Positions 59,301 through 64,000 of a stretch of DNA of 64,000 nucleotides are shown one piece after another. Origin of the DNA: Pithys albifrons albifrons (taxonomy: Eukaryota; Chordata; Aves; Passeriformes; Thamnophilidae); NCBI RefSeq assembly GCF_047495875.1, contig NC_092460.1, positions 12,266,520-12,330,519 of the forward strand, in the 5' to 3' direction. A model generated the notes under the pieces. It ran no database searches. It was not told the DNA's origin and saw nothing but the letters and a program-made list of their open reading frames with translations. The translations under genes and the position numbers were made by a program. Each line of letters opens with the position of its first letter. Position 1 is the stretch's first letter.

Positions 59301-62300
59301 TTTGTTGAGCTCCAAAGAACTGTGTAAGGCTTCGTCTTTACTATCATTAGCAGACTCCTCATGATTTTACTGCCATGGTTTAGTACAATTAAATACTTAT
59401 TTTTTTCTCAAATAGAACTTCTTATCTATGACTTTTTTTAATCGCATCTCTGCTAAAACTTTAAAGCATTGGGTTTGCTTTTGTTGGGATTTTGCCTTAT
59501 AAATGTATTGAGATTAGGACCATTATCGTTATTTAGCCATTGACATTTTTACCTTCCTTGATGTAATCAGAAATTTGCAATTTTTTAACTGTTGTAAAAT
59601 CTGAGTTGCCCATTTGTAATGGTTCTACCCATGGCTTCCTCAGTAACCACTGTATCTAAGGAAGTTACAAGTATTCCACATGTGTCTTCCACATAGTAGG
59701 GGAGGAGGGGTTTTTGGTTTTGGTTGTCCCTTTTTCCTTGGCCGGGGTTGCTGGTGGGAGAGGCTGGAGTCTGATCCCTTCGGTTGCTGGTGGTTCTCCT
59801 GTCCTGGGTGAGATTGTTTCATGCTTGTTCCCCTTCCTTGAAGTTTTTAATTGTGTTTGTCTGTTTCATTTGGGTTTTTTTTGGTTTGGTTTTGTTTCTT
59901 CCCAATTTTCTTGTTGATCAGTCCCCTTTTCCCTTTCCCCTGGGGGTGGGATCCTACGTACTGTGTACACAGTGTGATTGTGAATGTTAGAAAATATAAT
60001 TTCTTCTTTTTATTCATTTCAGTTTCTTTTGAGTTAATTTCTTTTCAGTGTTTCTTCCGTTTGCTGGGGAGGCTTTTGAGAGGGGGGAAGGGGGGCCAGT
60101 CGAGAGTTGGTAAAAAGCTAGGCTAAACCTGGACACCATTACGTGGATATTTTGCCCATGATGAAATGGAATAATCATAATTTTAATTTTATAATTATAA
60201 ACCAGAGTTGCACGAGGTGTGTATACAAGATAAGATTGGCAGCATGTTGATCAGTGCTGGAAATGCACAGGGTTGTGCAGGAAATCCACTTTTTCAGGAA
60301 AACTGGAAAGCACATGGACAAAGTTGGTACTGATTTATATTCTCAGATGTAAATAACCTCCTTCTTTTGTTTTTCCTTTTTGTTTAACAAAGGATACATC
60401 TGCTCCCAAGCCTTCAGGCAAACTGTTTGACAGCAGTGAGGACGAGGAAGACAACACGGACAATGAACGATTCATAATTAAGCCACAGTTTGAAGGCAAA
60501 GCTGGGGAAAAAGTGAGTGAACCCATCACTGGAATTTAGTTTTCCTCTGAGAGTCTATAGGGCCACTTCAGAGGAACAGAACTGGTAGGCTTGTATTATT
60601 ACTGAGTATGATTTATATCAATTTACAATAGAATTCCCTTCAACAGAGGAAAGAGTGGCCATGGAGGAAATAATGTGTGGTGTTATCTTTGTATCCAAAG
60701 AAATTCCTGGAAAAGGCCTCAAGAGCTAAAGATTATTAGTATGTTGCCATGAAGTATGAAAAGAAAGGGATTGAACGTTGCTGATTTCCTCCTCCAGTGC
60801 TTAAGAGCACTTGTTTCATTTGTTTAGCTCCTGAGGCTGCAGTCCCGATTTGGCACCGATGAAAGATTCCGCATGGACGCCCGATTCCTGGAGAGTGACA
60901 GTGAGGAGGAAGGTAAAGCTGCCCATACTTCCTGGTTACTGGTAGTAATGGAGCCATATCATGGAGCTTTAGCTTTTGAAGCACCTTATGGCCTCCTTTG
61001 GCTTCTTTGGTGATCCCTTAAAAGAAAACCACCCACCTCTGCTGTGGCTCTGCATGGGAAACACCAGGGGTGGCTGTGCTTTCTTAAAGGTGTATGCTGC
61101 AAAAGTATTTGGAACAGCTGAGTGAGGCACATGTGCCTAATAAAACAACATTTGAGACTATTTTTAATACAGCATGATATCAGAATGTGTTTATCCACAT
61201 TGAAAAACTGGGTAAGCGGTGACTTAGAAAAACCCCCTTTTGGATCATTATATTCATTTAAACTGTTTGTTTTGTAGCCATCCTGCAGCCTGTGGCTGAT
61301 TTGGCAGTCTTAAGTAGGGTCATTTTTTTTCTTTAGCAGCAGAAGGCAGAAAAGCTGAAAATAGAAAAAGTTTGAATATCCACCCCCAAGAAAAAGAAAT
61401 TAACCCAGTTTTCAGGATTCAATTTCTTTCTGAAACTTAAATTTTTGCCTCACTCTGCTATTCCCTTCATTGCTTTCATGTGATCTTCTGTAGAGCATCA
61501 GCAGTGGCAGAGGGGTTGCAGTTACATGACAGCAGCAGGAAACATGTTAAATACCTGATCTGGCCTTCACATGAAATAGATGCCCAGAACTGTTCTAACC
61601 CAAGATTTTCTACAGTGCAAGGCACAAAGTCTCTGAGTAGCTTTTAGATAAAGGAAGCGATGTGTTGATAGACGTGAGCTCTGCTAGTACTGTAGTGATA
61701 CTATGCATCAAATATCACAGGCTCAGCAGGGAAAATATAATGTATTTCTTGTTATCTTAGCAGAGACAAAGAGCTTGAAGGCAGATGAGGAAGACGAACT
61801 TGCTGCAGAGAAAAAGAAAACTCTGCAGATACTGGGAAGCCTCTTGAACATCAACCTGGAACAGCCTAAGCCAAGTAAAACAGCAACAAGTGCCAAGAAA
61901 TTCAAGTATGAATCATCTGCCATCAGTGAAGGAGTTCTAGGGTGGCTTCAGTTTTGCCGGTGTTTCCTAACCAAAATTTCTGCCTAGATGGCTGAGGAAA
62001 GTACTTCCTTTCTTGTGTGTATTTGAAGTCAGTATTTAATGGAATTCCCAGGCACTGACTAGCAGGGACTTTCTAAATGTCAATTACGTTTTGGAGAGAT
62101 TTTGGTGAAGAAGCCAATTTGAATTTGTATCCTACTGTAAAGGTTTGGGGTAGCTTTCATTTGAGCCTTTAGAGTGTCTCATGGTTTCTCTTTGCCTTTC
62201 TATTTTCTTAGAGACATTAATGCCCTCCGTTACGATCCCACCAGACAGGACCACGCAGTTTTTGAAAGGAAACCAAGTACTACAGAAAAGGAGAGGTAAT

Positions 62301-64000
62301 ATTACAGCTTGGTAACTATAGTTGTGATGTTTCTCCCCTTAGAGAGAAGCCTATGGCAGCAGACTGAGTTTGAAACTACGCAGACTGCTATTTTCTCTTT
62401 AGTCCTCCCTGTGATTGCAGAAATCAATATACAATAGGAATTGTGAGCACTAAAACCAGCATGCAGTGTCATCTTTTCTTTGTAGTCCATCTACTCTCTG
62501 CATGCCATTTTCTGTCCTCACTGAAGGTGAGAAAGGTCAAGTCATGGACTTGAAGATTTGAGAAGTTTTCAAGAGACATGTGTATTAGCTCTTATCCTGT
62601 GAAAAAGCATATTAGCTCTTAACATTTCTTTTGCCAGAAGAGAAATCTGTCCTAAGTATCTTCATTTATGAACTACCACATGTTAAGTGAAAAGTCCCTT
62701 AATGATGTGGGTAATAAAAAGGAGGCTTGTTCCTGCCTTTAGAATCAAAGCTCAGATGTTTCCCCTGCACTGCTCTCTCCCTTAAAAGTGAACTCCTCAT
62801 CAATGTGCATGGCTGAGTTTAGGAAAACATCAAGAGCCAGGTGGCTCTTTCTTTTAAAAACAGCTGTGTTGTGTTACTGTCCTCCAACTATCCCATTTCA
62901 GTAAAGCTAAAAGGAAGAAGAAGAAGAAAGAAGAGAGTGAGAAACTGCCTCAAGTGTCTGAAGAAGTCTATTATGATATTGCTGCTGATTTAAAAGACTT
63001 ATTTGGATCTTCAAAGAGCCAATCAGAGAAACGTGAGGAAATACCCTGGGACAAAGATGATGCAGAGGACTCTGCCCCACCTGACCATTTGGAACCTGTC
63101 TCTGGGAATAACACAGCTCAGGAGCCGAGTGGTTTCAAGTTTTCCTTCTTTGGAGACACAGAGAAGTCAGGTGTAAAAGAAGGTAAGAGCAGGACAGTGC
63201 AATTTCTAGTGAATGGCTCATGTCAGGCACTGTGCAGGACTACGGTGCCTAGGAATTCAGAATCCAGGGCATTTTCAGAGGCAAAAGTGAGTAATGAGGC
63301 AGAATCATTATGATCTTCAGTTACACTTGCCAGGATTGTGGTAGCTCAGCTTGCGCCCCAGGAATCTTGAAAGGGATGTTTTGAGAAAGAACGATTATTT
63401 ATTTGTTTTTTTTAAACAGTGATGGACGTTGTTGTCATCCCCTACATTTCTCAGACAGGGAAAAAGGTGATATGCCAAGTCAAAGTTTCACACAACCCAA
63501 CAAGATTTGAAATCAAAGGTGTGTTAATGGAGTAATGTGAGCAAAAGCAAATCTGGAGTTGACGCCAAGAACATTCAAGATTGCTTTATTATTTACTTAA
63601 TTTTCTTATTGTACCTTTAGAAAATTGAAACTGAATGACCCATGACTATAGGGGATATAAGTGTTACACACTCAAGATTAAAACATACTGAATTAAGTCA
63701 GTCAGTAGGGTAGGAAACAAAACAAACCATGTGAAGTTAAATGAAAGATTTAAAACAAACAAAGCCCCCCACATTTTTGTTGACTTCAGAAAGGATTCAC
63801 TGTTCTGAATGCACTAATGAAGGTTTCAGGATATGAAAGAGACCCCCAGAACAAAGTGAAAAATACCTGAGCAGAGATGTAGTTCAGAAAGCCCGAGAGG
63901 GGGAGGTTTTCATCCTTCTTAAATCTGCTTTTCCAATGTAAGTTCTTCACTGGGAAGTAGGGTTTTTTGCTGGCAAGTAGAGGAATAATCTGATTTTTTA
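53375..64000 (+). CDS. NOL8: NOL8, unit B copy, truncated by window end (+1 frameshift in A11)
   Basis: Exons: 53,375-53,486 (candidate start); 53,914-54,096; 54,262-54,324; 54,621-54,699; 55,013-55,160; 56,285-56,353; 56,662-58,582; 58,854-58,955; 60,393-60,512; 60,828-60,912; 61,764-61,905; 62,212-62,295; 62,902-63,182. The remaining four exons lie beyond the window. The RRM and the downstream conserved segments match unit A with few substitutions (for example YGNDYDSAG to YGNGYDSAG). The A11 tract at 57,805-57,815 gives the same shift and a TGA at 57,826-57,828. The conserved GT-AG, U12 and NAGNAG splice sites are retained. Confidence 0.87.
55266..55545 (+). mobile_element. CR1 LINE 3' fragment, unit B
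   Basis: Copy of the fragment at 14,592-14,871, with the same 5' truncation and the same attctatg/attctgtg tail. Confidence 0.93.
56354..56661 (+). other. NOL8: U12-type AT-AC intron of NOL8, unit B
   Basis: ATATCCTTT donor, TTCCTTAAC branch site at 56,643-56,651 and AC acceptor, all identical to unit A. Confidence 0.93.
57805..57815 (+). other. NOL8: A11 homopolymer frameshift in NOL8, unit B
   Basis: Eleven As where ten would keep frame; identical to unit A. Confidence 0.85.

Larger units (their letters stand above)
40679..64000 (+). repeat. Tandem segmental duplication, unit B (partial)
   Basis: This is the second head-to-tail copy of the 40.68-kb unit, cut by the window end inside a NOL8 intron. 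It carries the same provirus, minisatellite, A11 tract and CR1 fragment as unit A. Differences are scattered substitutions plus small length changes in simple repeats. The shared provirus and shared frameshift show that both events came before this duplication, or were copied by gene conversion. Confidence 0.95.

Overview
This window is vertebrate, almost certainly avian, genomic DNA. The evidence is multi-exon genes with GT-AG introns, a CR1-type LINE 3' tail ending in ATTCTATG/ATTCTGTG-like repeats, a CpG-island promoter, and a gammaretrovirus-like endogenous provirus. Two gene families account for nearly all recognisable coding sequence: NOL8 (nucleolar protein 8: RRM, acidic/lysine-rich middle, conserved C-terminus) and a PHF7-like gene (PHF7L: extended PHD and RING/PHD zinc-finger cassette followed by a repetitive Arg/Ser tail). 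The exact species and chromosome cannot be read from the sequence.

Layout. The window holds one complete and one partial copy of a head-to-tail tandem segmental duplication with a period of about 40.68 kb. Bases 1-23,322 are repeated at 40,679-64,000, and the offset drifts only between 40,673 and 40,680. Unit A runs: (i) AC/AT microsatellite, 1-330; (ii) inverted PHF7L exon fragment, 335-655; (iii) PHF7L copy 1, 1,682-10,555, broken by a minus-strand provirus inside exon 5; (iv) GC-rich 53-bp minisatellite and CpG-island promoter, about 11,885-12,830; (v) full NOL8 locus, about 12,701-25,465; (vi) microsatellites, a second inverted PHF7L fragment and a 5S-rRNA-derived insertion, 25,640-26,815; (vii) PHF7L copy 2, 27,345-32,330, intact with a greatly expanded 138-bp (46-codon) Arg/Ser repeat array; (viii) a decayed PHF7L 5' fragment, 32,484-33,100, fused to (ix) a 5'-truncated NOL8 pseudogene, 33,108-40,330, which runs into (x) a long microsatellite, 40,350-41,005. 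Unit B then repeats parts (ii) to (v) until the window ends inside NOL8.

How the pieces relate. Each 40.68-kb unit therefore contains two diverged PHF7L+NOL8 modules. In one, PHF7L is dead (provirus, premature stop, contracted tail) and NOL8 is nearly complete. In the other, PHF7L is intact and NOL8 is only a 3' remnant. NOL8 has two minor splice-site classes that make its structure resolvable: a U12-type AT-AC intron (ATATCCTTT donor, TTCCTTAAC branch site) and a GC-AG intron near the 3' end. All exon phases join into one 1,240-residue frame except for a single extra A in an A11 tract of the large central exon, present in both units. PHF7L copy 2 joins perfectly over nine exons into a 1,246-residue protein.

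The most notable features are the PHF7L/NOL8 amplicon itself, the homogeneous RS-repeat expansion restricted to one PHF7L copy, the provirus plus an A-to-G change that places a new splice acceptor at the insertion edge, and the shared A11 frameshift of NOL8.
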